Assembly (NCBI GenBank): GCA_943846715.1
Contig: OX044356.1
Location: 1,607,878 to 1,671,877, forward strand
DNA from: TMED14 sp002378565
GTDB lineage: Bacteria > Bacteroidota > Bacteroidia > Flavobacteriales > Schleiferiaceae
DNA: 64,000 bases
Direction of reading: 5' to 3'
How positions within the stretch are numbered: position 1 is the stretch's first letter; each line of letters begins with the position of its first letter. The notes under the pieces are model-generated. The model ran no database searches. It saw nothing but the letters and a program-made list of their open reading frames with translations, and was not told the origin of the DNA. Positions 33,252 to 42,857 of this stretch are shown piece by piece. The translations under genes and the position numbers were made by a program.

Positions 33252-36200
33252 TTAGGCCCGCCTGAGGTAGAAGGTCATTGCATGCCCCTCTAAGCTGGAA
33301 TCAAGTTGATGCCAGCCTTGATCCTCAGAGCAAAAAACATCGGTCAGGGTGAGGGCGTTGGCCAGCACCTCGTCCATGATGACATGGCGGTGGGTTTCCA
33401 TGGCCGCTAAAACTGATTCAGCGCCGTTGGCACAGACATCAATGCGATCGGTGATGGCCAGGCCGGAGTCCTTGCGCAAGTTTTGCAAGCGGTTGATCGC
33501 TTCACGGGCAAGGCCTTCGGACAACAGCTCTGGACTGAGTGTGAGATCAACTGCCAGCGTGACGCCGCGGTCTGATGCCACCGCCATGCCAGGGATGTCA
33601 GAGGTTTGAATCAGCACATCCTCTGCGTTCAGCTCATAGGGCCCGTCGTCAAGCTTGAGGGACAATGTGCCATCGGTTTCCAAGGCAGAAAGCTCCTTAT
33701 CCGACATGGCAACAATGGCTGCAGCCAGGGCCTTCATGCGGGAACCAGCCTTCTGGCCTAAGGTCTTGAAATTGGGCTTAGCCTCTTTGGAAAAGACCCC
33801 AGAATCCTCATCCACCAGGGTGAGAGATTTGGCATTGACCTCAGCGCAAACCAGGGATTCAACAGCCATGACATCCTTGCGTTGCTGTGCATCCAAGATG
33901 GGAACCAGGACGGTGCCGATGGGCTGTCTGACTCGGATTTTTTCTTTTTTCCGGACGCTAAGAACCAAAGAGCTCATGCGCTGCGCAAGGGCCATGCGGC
34001 GCTCAAGCACCTCATCGATGCAGCTGCTGTCTACTTCAGGGTAGTCGGCAAGGTGGACAGAGGTGGCGTCGCTGTGCAGGTTGCGGTAGAGGTGGTCTGC
34101 GTAGAAGGGTGCCAGGGGAGCAATCAAGCGGGCAACGCTATCCAGGCAGGTGTACAAGGTCTGGTAAGCAGCCATCTTGTCTGGCCCCATCTCGCTTTTC
34201 CAGAATCGCCTGCGACAGAGTCGCACATACCAGTTGCTGAGTTCATCACTGACAAATTCTGCCACGGGCCTGAAGGCCTTGGTGGGTTCATAGGCGTCCA
34301 TGGCAGCGGTGCTTTCTGCCACCAAGGTGTTGAGTCGAGAAAGGACCCATCGATCAATTTCTGGTCGGTCAGCTAGGGGCACTTGCTCTGCAGAGGGGTC
34401 AAAGTTTTCAACGTTGGCATAAAGGGCAAAGAAGCCATAGCTGTTGTGCAGGGTTCCAAAGAATTTTCGCTGCACCTCCGTGACGCCTTGGAAGTCAAAT
34501 TTCAAATTGTCCCATGGCTGCGCATTGGTGATCATGTACCAGCGCAGCGCATCGGCGCCATACTGCTTCATGGCCTCAAAGGGCTCAACAGCATTGCCCA
34601 ACCTCTTGGACATTTTCTGGCCGGTTTTGTCCAGCACCAACCCATTGGAGATGACATTTTTGTAGGCCACAGAGTCAAAGACCATCCCAGCAATGGCATG
34701 CAGGGTGAAGAACCACCCACGGGTCTGGTCCACACCTTCTGCAATGAAATCAGCAGGGAAGGCTGTTCCCTTGTCGATGAGGTCTTTGTTTTCAAAGGGG
34801 TAGTGCACCTGTGCATAGGGCATGGAGCCACTGTCAAACCACACGTCAATCAAGTCGCTTTCTCGCTGCATGGCTTCCCCTTTGGATGAGGTCAGAACCC
34901 AGCCATCCACCTGCGGACGATGCAGATCTACCAGGGCATAGTTTGCTGTTGACATGTCGCCGGGCACAAAGTCTGCTAGCGGGTTGCTCGCCATGTGGCC
35001 TGCACTCACGGAGGCCTCCAAGGCAAGCTTCAGCTCTTCCAGGGAGGAGATGACGATGGTTTCGCTGCCGTCTTCTGTGCGCCAGATTGGCAAGGGGATG
35101 CCCCAGTAGCGGCTTCTGCTGAGGTTCCAGTCATTGAGGTTTTTCAGCCAGTTCCCAAAGCGGCCGGTGCCGGTGCTTTTAGGCTTCCATTGGATGCTGT
35201 CATTCAAGCTCTGCAATCGGTCTTTTGCTGCGGTGGTTTGGATGAACCAGCTGTCCATAGGGTAGTACAAGACGGGCTTGTCGGTGCGCCAGCAATGCGG
35301 GTAGCTGTGGGCGTATTTCTGAACCTTGAAGGCTTTGCCTTCCAGCTTCAGGGCAATCCCGATCTGCTCGTCCACGCTGAGCTTGGGGGCTTCCCCTTCA
35401 TCGTAGTACTCACGTTTCACGTACTGTCCGGCGAGGTCGCCCATGACCGATACAAAGCGACCCTGCAGGTCCACCAGGGGAACCAAGTTGCCGTCCTTGT
35501 CGGGGACCATCATACCCGGAACGCCTGCGGCAGCAGCGACCCTGGCATCATCTTGACCAAAGGTGGGGGCTGTGTGAACCAGTCCCGTGCCGTTTTCTGT
35601 GGTGACAAAGTCACCGGATATGACCACAAAGGCCTTGTCTGCATCTTCATGTGGCTGGCAATAAGGCAGAAGCTGCTCGTAGCGGATGCCAATCAGGTCA
35701 GCGCCAAGGTGCTCAGATACCCGCTTCCATGGCAGAACCTTCCCTTCAGGAAGGGGCAGGTCACCATCAAGCACCTCATCGCCCTCAGCGAAATGGGCAG
35801 ACAGCAGCTCCGTCGCTAGCACGACCTCTTGCGGGGTTTGGGTATAGGGGTTGTAAGTGGCAATGCGGCTGTAGCGGATCTTAGGCCCCACTGTCAATGC
35901 GGTGTTTGATGGAAGGGTCCACGGCGTGGTGGTCCATGCCATGAAGTGGGTATCTCCCCAGCTGGATTCCCCAAAAACGGAATTGCTAACCACCTTAAAC
36001 AGGGCCGTTGCAGACAGGTCCATGACGTCGCGGTAGCAACCTGGCTGGTTCAGCTCATGTGAGGACAGGCCGGTGCCTGCCTTGGGTGAGTAGGGCTGAA
36101 TGGTGTAGCCTTTGTAGATCAAGTCTTTTTTGTTCAGCTGGCCAAGTAGCCACCAGACGGTCTCAATGTATTTGCTGTCGTAAGTGACATAGGGTTTTTC

Positions 36201-36632
36201 CATGTCGACCCAATAGCCCATCTGCTCGGTGAGCTTGTTCCACACATCGGTGTACTGCATGACGGCCTTGCGGCAGGCGGCGTTGTAATCAGCGATGCTG
36301 ATGCTTTTCCCGATGTCTTCTTTGGTTATCCCTAAGGCTTTTTCCACGCCCAATTCCACAGGCAATCCATGGGTGTCCCACCCTGCGCGACGCTCCACCT
36401 TGAAGCCCTTCATGGACTTGTAGCGACAGACCAGGTCCTTGATGGCACGACCCATGACATGATGAATGCCGGGCATGCCGTTGGCGGATGGGGGCCCTTC
36501 ATAAAAAACAAAAGGCGCTCCTTCTTGGCGGATGGATTGGTCAAACACAGATTCAGTTGCCCAGTGGGCCAGCTGCTTTGCTTGGATGTCAGGCAGGTTC
36601 AATGAACCCTCTTCAGGGAAATGTTGACTCAT
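33252..36632 (-). CDS. ileS: Isoleucyl-tRNA synthetase
   Basis: A 1126-residue class I synthetase of the long type common in Bacteroidota. The HIGH-equivalent is PPSANGMPGIHH near the N-terminus, the editing domain (CP1) spans roughly residues 190-420, and the KMSKS loop is GQKMSKRLGNA. The C-terminal anticodon-binding region ends FYLRRA. It charges tRNA-Ile and edits valine. The open frame reaches 36731, but the ATG at 36632 begins MSQHFPEEGSLNLPDIQ, which is family-like, and overlaps the ridA stop by ATGA, which fixes the start. Confidence 0.95.
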   Translation of the reverse strand: MSQHFPEEGSLNLPDIQAKQLAHWATESVFDQSIRQEGAPFVFYEGPPSANGMPGIHHVMGRAIKDLVCRYKSMKGFKVERRAGWDTHGLPVELGVEKALGITKEDIGKSISIADYNAACRKAVMQYTDVWNKLTEQMGYWVDMEKPYVTYDSKYIETVWWLLGQLNKKDLIYKGYTIQPYSPKAGTGLSSHELNQPGCYRDVMDLSATALFKVVSNSVFGESSWGDTHFMAWTTTPWTLPSNTALTVGPKIRYSRIATYNPYTQTPQEVVLATELLSAHFAEGDEVLDGDLPLPEGKVLPWKRVSEHLGADLIGIRYEQLLPYCQPHEDADKAFVVISGDFVTTENGTGLVHTAPTFGQDDARVAAAAGVPGMMVPDKDGNLVPLVDLQGRFVSVMGDLAGQYVKREYYDEGEAPKLSVDEQIGIALKLEGKAFKVQKYAHSYPHCWRTDKPVLYYPMDSWFIQTTAAKDRLQSLNDSIQWKPKSTGTGRFGNWLKNLNDWNLSRSRYWGIPLPIWRTEDGSETIVISSLEELKLALEASVSAGHMASNPLADFVPGDMSTANYALVDLHRPQVDGWVLTSSKGEAMQRESDLIDVWFDSGSMPYAQVHYPFENKDLIDKGTAFPADFIAEGVDQTRGWFFTLHAIAGMVFDSVAYKNVISNGLVLDKTGQKMSKRLGNAVEPFEAMKQYGADALRWYMITNAQPWDNLKFDFQGVTEVQRKFFGTLHNSYGFFALYANVENFDPSAEQVPLADRPEIDRWVLSRLNTLVAESTAAMDAYEPTKAFRPVAEFVSDELSNWYVRLCRRRFWKSEMGPDKMAAYQTLYTCLDSVARLIAPLAPFYADHLYRNLHSDATSVHLADYPEVDSSCIDEVLERRMALAQRMSSLVLSVRKKEKIRVRQPIGTVLVPILDAQQRKDVMAVESLVCAEVNAKSLTLVDEDSGVFSKEAKPNFKTLGQKAGSRMKALAAAIVAMSDKELSALETDGTLSLKLDDGPYELNAEDVLIQTSDIPGMAVASDRGVTLAVDLTLSPELLSEGLAREAINRLQNLRKDSGLAITDRIDVCANGAESVLAAMETHRHVIMDEVLANALTLTDVFCSEDQGWHQLDSSLEGHAMTFYLRRA

Positions 36633-37048
36633 GGTTGAGCGATGCACTTGAGTTCGATGGCAATGGGGGTTGGCAGGGCTGTGATTTGCACGGTGGTTCT
36701 GCAGGGCTTGGGGTCCAGACCAGACACCCACTCGCTGTAAAGTCGGTTGAAAGTGGCAAAGTCCCGATCCATGTCTGTTAAAAAGACGGTGATGTCAACC
36801 AGCTTGGACTGCTCGCTTCCAGCTTCTTCCAAAACGGTGATTACATTGGCAAAGACGCTGTGTACCTGCGCTGCAAAATCGTAGTCGACCACTTGTCCAG
36901 ACGCGTCAATCACTAAGCCAGGCACTGAAGCGGCAGAGCTGTCACTCTTAGGTTTGCGGGGGCCAAGCCCTGAAATGAATAACAGATCACCCACACGACG
37001 TGTCATGGGGTATTGCCCGACGGGCTTGGGAGCGTTTGATGTGGTCAT
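36629..37048 (-). CDS. RidA/YjgF family enamine/imine deaminase
   Basis: A 139-residue chorismate-mutase-like fold protein of the RidA superfamily. Visible motifs are RVGDLLFISGLGPRKP, FAAQVHSVFANVITVLEEAG and the C-terminal RTTVQITALPTPIAIELKCIA; Arg in CRTTV is at the carboxylate-binding position. Some members deaminate reactive 2-aminoacrylate, while this SGLGPR subtype resembles 2-aminomuconate deaminase-like proteins, so the substrate is uncertain. It heads a two-gene unit with ileS (4-nt overlap). A TATCTTCG box ends 7 nt before its ATG. Confidence 0.88.
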   Translation of the reverse strand: MTTSNAPKPVGQYPMTRRVGDLLFISGLGPRKPKSDSSAASVPGLVIDASGQVVDYDFAAQVHSVFANVITVLEEAGSEQSKLVDITVFLTDMDRDFATFNRLYSEWVSGLDPKPCRTTVQITALPTPIAIELKCIAQP

Positions 37049-37055
37049 AGCGCTG

Positions 37056-37063
37056 CGAAGATA
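37056..37063 (-). promoter_or_regulatory. Candidate -7 box for ridA-ileS (leaderless geometry)
   Basis: The - strand reads TATCTTCG, then seven bases (CAGCGCT), then the ridA ATG at 37048. It is the same octamer as before gldH and DUF819. Confidence 0.45.
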
Positions 37064-37125
37064 CGATGCGAGGCCATGGGCAAAAAGGGGAATGCAAGGG
37101 CTTGATGGAAGGTCTAGAAATAGTT

Positions 37126-37240
37126 AAGCGCCACCGTTGCCGGTGACGCTTCACAACCCTTGATGAACCCATCCGAGACCGGATGAATTCAAGACAAACA
37201 TACAACAAAATATTAACTTATAGTATTTTTTACAATAAGT
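37126..37240. other. Intergenic stretch with three inverted repeats
   Basis: Within the 289-nt gap between divergent ridA and the glycosyltransferase (start 37338) are three stem-capable repeats: 37126-37151 (10 pairs around a TTGC loop, one mismatch), 37170-37185 (perfect CATCCG/CGGATG around AGAC) and 37216-37240 (ACTTAT/ATAAGT around an AT-rich 13-nt loop). None has a proper T tract on either strand, so none is a standard terminator. The last lies in a markedly AT-rich patch (37190-37255). No RNA gene is recognised. Confidence 0.4.
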
Positions 37241-37337
37241 ATTGATTGTTGGGGCGTTAACCCTGTCAACACAATGACCATCCACCCCACCGCACCCCCC
37301 CATTGCCTTCGCCATGGCTGAGGCTTACCTTAGCTGC

Positions 37338-38519
37338 ATGGACATCTTGATACTTGCGCAGTCAGACATGGCAAAGCCGGACCATGGTTATGCCATTCGG
37401 GCGCACCACTGGATGAAGCGCTTGGTCGCACAAATGGCCGAGCAATCAACCAAAAAGCACAAGCTGCATGTCTTGCATGTGGGCTTCAAGGATCGGCCTG
37501 ACACGCCCGACGCGCAGTTGGCCAGTTATGCGTCTTTTTCGCCCAGCAAGGTGTCAGGCGCAGGGTCGGCGCTGTGGGGGCGGGCCTTTTGCAAGCCCCT
37601 GCAGGTGTGTTTTCTTAGCCCGACCAGGGACCTGGTGGCCTACGCAAAGGCTTTGCCGGTGATGGATGCAGTGATCTGCGTCGGGGTGAGGCCTGCCATG
37701 GTGCTTGAGCACATTGAACACAAGCAATTGTGGGTGGACTTCATCGATTCGGTGCCTGAGATGTACCGCAGCGGCATGCAAGGCTTGAATCGGGGTTGGC
37801 AGACGTTGTTTTACAGCCTGGAGCACAAGCCCTTGCAACGATGGGACAACAGGTTGGCTAGGCAGGCGAATCGCTCTTTTTTTGTGAGCCCTGACCATGT
37901 CATTCAGCAGAAAAAACGAACGCCTGAGGCAAACATTGCACTGCTTCCCAATGGTCCGGGTGCCATTTTAAGCCCCCCATCCAACGAGGCGGCCTTTGAC
38001 AGGATGTATTTCCTAGGCCCTTTGGATTACCGACCCAACAGGGACGCCTTGCTCTGGTTCCTCACCCATGTGTACGAAGCGATTGAGCATCCGCCGGAGC
38101 TTTTGGTGATTGGTCGCCATGCGCCAGACAGCCTTCGTTACCGACTGCAGTCCCACCCACAGATCACCCAGGTGGACTATGCTGAAAACTTGGATGTGGC
38201 CCTGAAAAATTACGGCGTTTGCATCGCCCCAATGATCTCTGGCGGCGGTCAGCAAAACAAGGTGACAGAGGCCCTTTGCAGTGGTCGCCAAGTGATGGTG
38301 ACATCGGTAGTTGCTGCGGGGATTGATGGTTTCAAGGCAGGGCATCATGGCCAGGTTCTCAACGGCCAACCAGCATGGTCAGAGGCACTGCATGGATGGG
38401 CTGATCAACGCCCCCTGAGGTTGACGCAGGCAAGCCAGGCCTCGGAGCTGAAGGCAATCTTGAGCTGGGACCGAATGGACCACGCCATCGAGGCGTTGTT
38501 GGCCACCAAGGCTATTTAG
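37338..38519 (+). CDS. Glycosyltransferase (GT-B fold, GT4-like)
   Basis: A 393-residue protein with a GT-B layout: an N-terminal acceptor domain starting MDILILAQSDMAKPDHGYAI (the GYAIR loop typical of GT4 starts) and a C-terminal donor domain with MYFLGPLDYRPNRDALLWFL and GGGQQNKVTEALCSGRQVM. It resembles the exosortase-associated/TIGR03087-like GT4 enzymes. ATG 37314 would add eight residues; 37338 is chosen because TACCTTAG ends 4 nt before it, as at other unit heads. It stands alone on the + strand and overlaps the convergent EnvC-like gene by 8 nt. It probably contributes to surface polysaccharide synthesis. Confidence 0.85.
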   Translation: MDILILAQSDMAKPDHGYAIRAHHWMKRLVAQMAEQSTKKHKLHVLHVGFKDRPDTPDAQLASYASFSPSKVSGAGSALWGRAFCKPLQVCFLSPTRDLVAYAKALPVMDAVICVGVRPAMVLEHIEHKQLWVDFIDSVPEMYRSGMQGLNRGWQTLFYSLEHKPLQRWDNRLARQANRSFFVSPDHVIQQKKRTPEANIALLPNGPGAILSPPSNEAAFDRMYFLGPLDYRPNRDALLWFLTHVYEAIEHPPELLVIGRHAPDSLRYRLQSHPQITQVDYAENLDVALKNYGVCIAPMISGGGQQNKVTEALCSGRQVMVTSVVAAGIDGFKAGHHGQVLNGQPAWSEALHGWADQRPLRLTQASQASELKAILSWDRMDHAIEALLATKAI

Positions 38520-39741
38520 ATAACCAGGGCTGAGGGTTCTGGTTGTCCGTGTTTTCCCACAACTCAAAGTGCAGCAAGGCGGCCCCACTTTCAGGGTCAG
38601 TGGCGACCTTTCCGATGGCTTCTTTGACGTCAACCTTATCGCCGGCGACGACAAAGACCTCATCAAGGTTGGAGTACACGGTGAAATAGTTACCATGGCT
38701 CAACAGAACCACGCGACCAGCGCCTGGTATGCGAACCACGGTGGACACTTCGCCGTTAAAGACTGCGCGGACTTCAGTGTTTCTTGGTGTGCTGATGTCA
38801 ATGCCTGGGTTGTTGATTTTCACATCTGAGGTGCCAGGAATGGTGTTTTCGCCAAAGGGCTCGGTGACGATGCCACGAGCGACCGGCCAGGGGAGCTTGC
38901 CTTTGTTGGATGAAAATGAGGCAGCCAGCGCCCGGCCCTCAGGGGTCAAGGCAAAGTCATCTGAGTTGTCAACGACAGTGCCGTCGGATGATTTAGCAGC
39001 GGCTAAACGGGCGGCTTCACGCTGCCGCTTCAGCTCAAGGCTAATGATGCGCTGGATTTGTTTTTTCAGCTTGTCCAGCTCACTTCGCTTCGCCCGTATT
39101 TCTGTCAGAATCTCTCGCTCCTTGGACTTGAACAAGGTCACCGCCACCTCCCGAGCTGTGCGCTCTGAGACCAACACCCGGCGCTGTGCCAGCTCCTTGG
39201 ATAGCAAGCCGCGAATCCGGCCCCTTTCAGTCTCCAATGCAGCCAATCTGCCAACTTTCTCTCCTTGCAAGTCACGAATGGCATCGACCTGATCCATCCT
39301 GAACCTTGACACCTGACGCATGTAATAGATGCGTTTCATGGCTTGATTGAATGACTCTGCAGACAGGATGTAACGCAGCATGGCATTGCTCCTGCTGGTG
39401 CGTTGCGCTTCGCGAAGCATGCCCGCGTAGTTGGATTGGTGAACTTTTATTTGTGCGTCCAAAGCAACAATTTCACGTTCAATCGAACGAATGTCAGACT
39501 CTGCCTGTTTGACTTGTCTTTTGATGGTATTGATGAGCTCTTGGCGTGATCGCAGCTTTTTGTCCAAAGCACGAACCTGTGTCAACGAGAGGCTCTTCTC
39601 TTTTTTTGCTTGATCCAGAATGGTGTTCGCTAACTCGATCTCATCCTGCAACTGAATGGCCCGAGATTCCAGCTCAGATTGACTCTGACCGTAGGTCAAT
39701 ATTGAGCAAAGTATCAGTCCACTAAAGAGCCATCCGCGCAT
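38512..39741 (-). CDS. EnvC-like murein hydrolase activator (coiled coil plus degenerate LytM)
   Basis: A 409-residue exported protein: signal peptide MRGWLFSGLILCSILTYGQ, a long coiled coil (about residues 25-265, heptad-like, Lys/Arg/Glu-rich) and a C-terminal M23/LytM domain. The LytM metal site is incomplete: the first ligand His is Asn (NNPGIDI) and the HxH motif reads LLHFELW with the first His lost. EnvC-type proteins with such sites activate amidases rather than cut peptidoglycan themselves. ATG 39741 is preferred over 39780. It overlaps the DUF4292 gene by 20 nt and ends the envelope operon. Confidence 0.87.
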   Translation of the reverse strand: MRGWLFSGLILCSILTYGQSQSELESRAIQLQDEIELANTILDQAKKEKSLSLTQVRALDKKLRSRQELINTIKRQVKQAESDIRSIEREIVALDAQIKVHQSNYAGMLREAQRTSRSNAMLRYILSAESFNQAMKRIYYMRQVSRFRMDQVDAIRDLQGEKVGRLAALETERGRIRGLLSKELAQRRVLVSERTAREVAVTLFKSKEREILTEIRAKRSELDKLKKQIQRIISLELKRQREAARLAAAKSSDGTVVDNSDDFALTPEGRALAASFSSNKGKLPWPVARGIVTEPFGENTIPGTSDVKINNPGIDISTPRNTEVRAVFNGEVSTVVRIPGAGRVVLLSHGNYFTVYSNLDEVFVVAGDKVDVKEAIGKVATDPESGAALLHFELWENTDNQNPQPWLSK

Positions 39742-40585
39742 AGCCCGAAGGTAGGTTGTATGGGAAGGTCTGAGCAACACCGATCTCTACGTGGTCGGGC
39801 TTGAATACCAGCTGCCCCCTTCCGGGCACATCAAGGGTCCATGCGTCAAACGAGGCGGAGGATGTGGTTGAAGGAGCGTACACAATCAACAAGGTTTCTC
39901 CTTGAGCATCAATTTGCTGTGATCGCAATCGGGGATTCATCCCCCGATCAAAGACCATCGTGATGTCTGCGGTTTCCTGGTCCCGGTTGGCCACAAAGGT
40001 CAATGTCCAGCTATCAGCCCCTTGATCGACATGGCATGCGCCGGCAGGCATTGCGACAGGCAGCCCCATCAATGCAAGCTGCAGGTCGCGGGCTGACAGG
40101 GACACCCCGACGCCCCATTTGGAGATGTCTGCGATAGATTCTGACGCCTGCTTTTTCAAGACAGGGGAAAATCCATGGACACTGTCTGCGGTGATTTTCA
40201 GTCGGCCAACGGGCAGCCCCATCAATGGATCGTTGATGGCGATCCACACAACAGGCTCATGGTTTTCCAGCCGCATGCGAAGATCCATCCGTGCCCGAAC
40301 AACCGCTCCTTCTGCTGAACCTACCAGCTGACCACGCATTCTCACATCGCCCTTCATGACCGTTGAAACATAGGCCTCAAGGGATTGGGTTACATGCGAC
40401 AGGATCAATGCAGGTTCAGGGCGCGGCGAATCCCAGGCAAATGAAGATGGCTTATTCAGGGCGATGTCATCAACAGGCGCTGTGGGTTTTTTGATCCCAA
40501 GATTTTGCTGGATGATGCCACAAGACGACATCAGTCCAATGGCAAAAAGCACCAGCATGTTAGCTATGTATGGCGACTTGTTCAT
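39722..40585 (-). CDS. DUF4292 family lipoprotein
   Basis: A 287-residue protein with lipoprotein signal (MNKSPYIANMLVLFAIGLMS, then SC at residues 21-22) and a beta-rich body of the Bacteroidota DUF4292 family: RMRGQLVGSAEGAVVRARMD, MGLPVGRLKITADSVHG and the C-terminal FPYNLPSGYARM. The layout of repeated strands resembles lipoprotein-carrier folds, but no function is known. Its conserved position between a TPR protein and an EnvC-like protein suggests an outer-envelope role. It overlaps the TPR gene by ATGA. Confidence 0.83.
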   Translation of the reverse strand: MNKSPYIANMLVLFAIGLMSSCGIIQQNLGIKKPTAPVDDIALNKPSSFAWDSPRPEPALILSHVTQSLEAYVSTVMKGDVRMRGQLVGSAEGAVVRARMDLRMRLENHEPVVWIAINDPLMGLPVGRLKITADSVHGFSPVLKKQASESIADISKWGVGVSLSARDLQLALMGLPVAMPAGACHVDQGADSWTLTFVANRDQETADITMVFDRGMNPRLRSQQIDAQGETLLIVYAPSTTSSASFDAWTLDVPGRGQLVFKPDHVEIGVAQTFPYNLPSGYARMAL

Positions 40586-41853
40586 TGCTGAAGGGCTTCT
40601 TCAACTGATGTCAGCATGGACTGCAACACCTTGAGTCCTTCTGAGTCATCAGCTGTGATGATGCCCTGCTTGTAGACGGCTACAGCACGGTCAATGTCGC
40701 CTAACACCGTCAATGTCATGCCTCGGTAGATGTAGCCTGATGATTTTTCAGGGTAGCGGAGCATGGCAATCAGGCTGTGATTGGATAAGGATTCCCAGTC
40801 ATTCAAGGCTTTGTCTATTTTCATGGCTTCATCCAGGTACTCAAAGCGGTTGCCGTCATCCATGGCCAGGACAGTGAGCCAGCATGTCTGTGCCCCTTCA
40901 AGTATGCCCATGTGTGCCAGAACCAAGGCTTTGAAGGCAAGCGGACCCGCAAGCGCCTGGTTGCTTAGCACCAAGTCATCTGTCCACTGCAGCAGTTGGT
41001 TGAATTCTGTTTGAAAGGCCTCAACATCGCCACGGGACACCAGGTCTTTGAGGCTGCTTTCTAGGTAGCTCAGCTTCCATGATAGGCGGATGCCTTGGTC
41101 TTTGAATGTGCGATGTATAACGGCGTCTGCGCTGTCGCGAAGGCCCATCGCCATCATGGACCGCACCAAGTTCATGCGCAGTCCAAGGTGTGAGGGGAAT
41201 GCCCGGCATGAGCCAGAGGCATTGACGTAGGCTTCTTCATGCCGGCCAATGCGCAAAAGGACGTTGTTGTACATCAAAGCCCCTTCTGCCTCACCGTCTG
41301 GCATCGCCATCCAGGCCTCGATGGCAGCGAATGCCTTGTCTACATTTCCTTGTGACAGGTAGATGTTACTCAGGCTATTGGCGGATAGTTGTGAGGCCCC
41401 AAACTGGTCAACCACCCCCTCGACGATTTGCCGGGCAAGGTCTATGCGATCCACACTGTGCGCCCACCCCGCTGCTTGCCAGTAGAGTTCTTGCTCGGGC
41501 CAGCCTCGATCAAGCAATGCCAGGCTTGTTGCGATGACGGCTTCGATGTCGCCGGACTGTGCAGCCACGCCACGCAAGACTTTCCAGGCTTGAACGCTGC
41601 TGCTGTCTTTTTTCAACAGGGCATTTGCCCGGCGCTTGACTTTAGCTGATGAAGCCGCTGTTGGCGATGCCATGTATGCGGTGTATTGTTTGGTGAGTCG
41701 GGCATTTTCTTTGAGAGACAACCCGTAATCCTTGTTGTTTTCTAGCCCTTGGCTGGCAACAGGGAGCCCCTTAGCGCTGACCTCTTGAGCCGCCAGCGAG
41801 CTGCCAAGAAGCAGGCTTGCAACACAAACAGCGACCTGTCGACTGACCCTCAT
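40582..41853 (-). CDS. Exported tetratricopeptide-repeat protein
   Basis: A 423-residue helical-repeat protein with a signal peptide (MRVSRQVAVCVASLLLGSSL, ending AAQ). At least six TPR-like helix pairs are visible, for example YWQAAGWAHSVDRIDLARQI, SNIYLSQGNVDKAFAAIEAW, YIYRGMTLTVLGDIDRAVAV. Such proteins scaffold protein complexes; the partner is unknown. ATG 41853 overlaps the nucleotidyltransferase stop by 4 nt and is preferred over 41868. Gene order nucleotidyltransferase, TPR, DUF4292, EnvC-like is conserved in Bacteroidota as far as I know. Confidence 0.85.
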   Translation of the reverse strand: MRVSRQVAVCVASLLLGSSLAAQEVSAKGLPVASQGLENNKDYGLSLKENARLTKQYTAYMASPTAASSAKVKRRANALLKKDSSSVQAWKVLRGVAAQSGDIEAVIATSLALLDRGWPEQELYWQAAGWAHSVDRIDLARQIVEGVVDQFGASQLSANSLSNIYLSQGNVDKAFAAIEAWMAMPDGEAEGALMYNNVLLRIGRHEEAYVNASGSCRAFPSHLGLRMNLVRSMMAMGLRDSADAVIHRTFKDQGIRLSWKLSYLESSLKDLVSRGDVEAFQTEFNQLLQWTDDLVLSNQALAGPLAFKALVLAHMGILEGAQTCWLTVLAMDDGNRFEYLDEAMKIDKALNDWESLSNHSLIAMLRYPEKSSGYIYRGMTLTVLGDIDRAVAVYKQGIITADDSEGLKVLQSMLTSVEEALQQ

Positions 41854-42857
41854 GCGTCGAGGCGGCAATAGTCCCCCAGGCTCAGTGAGCTGAACTTTCC
41901 GTCCAATGAGGCATGCGCCCCAATCATGGAGTTCACCAAGTTCATGCCCGAGACGACAGAGTCTCCTTGTATCAGGCAGTCTGAGAGTTCACAGTTCACA
42001 ATGGATGAGCCAGCTCCGATGGAGACACGGGGGCCAACAATTGAATCACGAATGACGGCCCCTTCACCGATGAAGCAGGGCTGAATGATGGTTGAGTTGG
42101 TGATGGTTGCAGAGGGTGAGACCAGCTCCCCTTCCATCCCTATGAACTCCAGGACACGCCCATTGGTTTCTACCGTGACGTCTTTGTTTCCGCAGTCCAT
42201 CCAGGCATCAACGGTTCCCGGCAGCATGCGCAAGCCGGCAGTTCGCATGTTATCCAGGGCATGGGTGAGCTGGTACTCCCCTCCGCCTTTGATGTCGTTG
42301 TCAATGAGGTGATTGATCTCGGCCAACAGCCTTTCGCCTGACTTGAAGTAGTAGATCCCGATGATGGCGAGGTCGCTGACAAAGGTGTCGGGCTTTTCAA
42401 CAAATGAGCTGATGCTTCCATCGCCTTCAAGTTGCACAACGCCAAAGGCGCTGGGGTCTTCAACCTGCTTGACCCACACGACGGAGTCGGCGTCGGCGTC
42501 TAGGGTGAAGTCTGCGCGAAACAAGGTGTCTGCAAAGGCGACGACGCAAGGCCCTTTCAGTGCAGAGGCAGCGCATTGCACGGCATGCGCTGTTCCCAGG
42601 GGCTGTTCTTGATGGAAGACCGACCCGACAGCCCCTAAGGAGGAAGCGATGTCCAGCAGCATGGCCTCTACGTCATCGCCAAAGTCACCAATGACAAAGG
42701 CTATTTCATTCAAGTCATCCCCTACAATTTTTGAAATGTCTTCAACCAATCGCTGAACGATGGGCTTGCCAGCGATGGGAAGCAAGGGCTTGGGCGTTGT
42801 CAAGGTGTGTGGGCGAAGCCGTGATCCGCGACCGGCCATGGGTATGATGATATTCAT
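41850..42857 (-). CDS. Sugar-phosphate nucleotidyltransferase with left-handed beta-helix tail
   Basis: A 335-residue NTP-transferase. The N-terminal signature MAGRGSRLRPHTLTTPKPLL binds the nucleotide; FADTLF and VKQVEDPSAFGVVQL follow as in glucose-1-phosphate thymidylyl/uridylyltransferases; residues about 245-335 form a hexapeptide beta-helix (SATITNSTIIQPCFIGEGAV). It makes a dTDP- or UDP-sugar for surface glycans; the exact nucleotide and sugar cannot be told from sequence alone. It heads the four-gene envelope run and overlaps the TPR gene by ATGA. A degenerate TAAATTG lies just upstream of its ATG. Confidence 0.88.
   Translation of the reverse strand: MNIIIPMAGRGSRLRPHTLTTPKPLLPIAGKPIVQRLVEDISKIVGDDLNEIAFVIGDFGDDVEAMLLDIASSLGAVGSVFHQEQPLGTAHAVQCAASALKGPCVVAFADTLFRADFTLDADADSVVWVKQVEDPSAFGVVQLEGDGSISSFVEKPDTFVSDLAIIGIYYFKSGERLLAEINHLIDNDIKGGGEYQLTHALDNMRTAGLRMLPGTVDAWMDCGNKDVTVETNGRVLEFIGMEGELVSPSATITNSTIIQPCFIGEGAVIRDSIVGPRVSIGAGSSIVNCELSDCLIQGDSVVSGMNLVNSMIGAHASLDGKFSSLSLGDYCRLDA

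Noticed and set aside
34995..35819. 274-codon open frame on the + strand
   Set aside because: Antisense to the editing-domain region of ileS, whose own frame is fully conserved; treated as a shadow.
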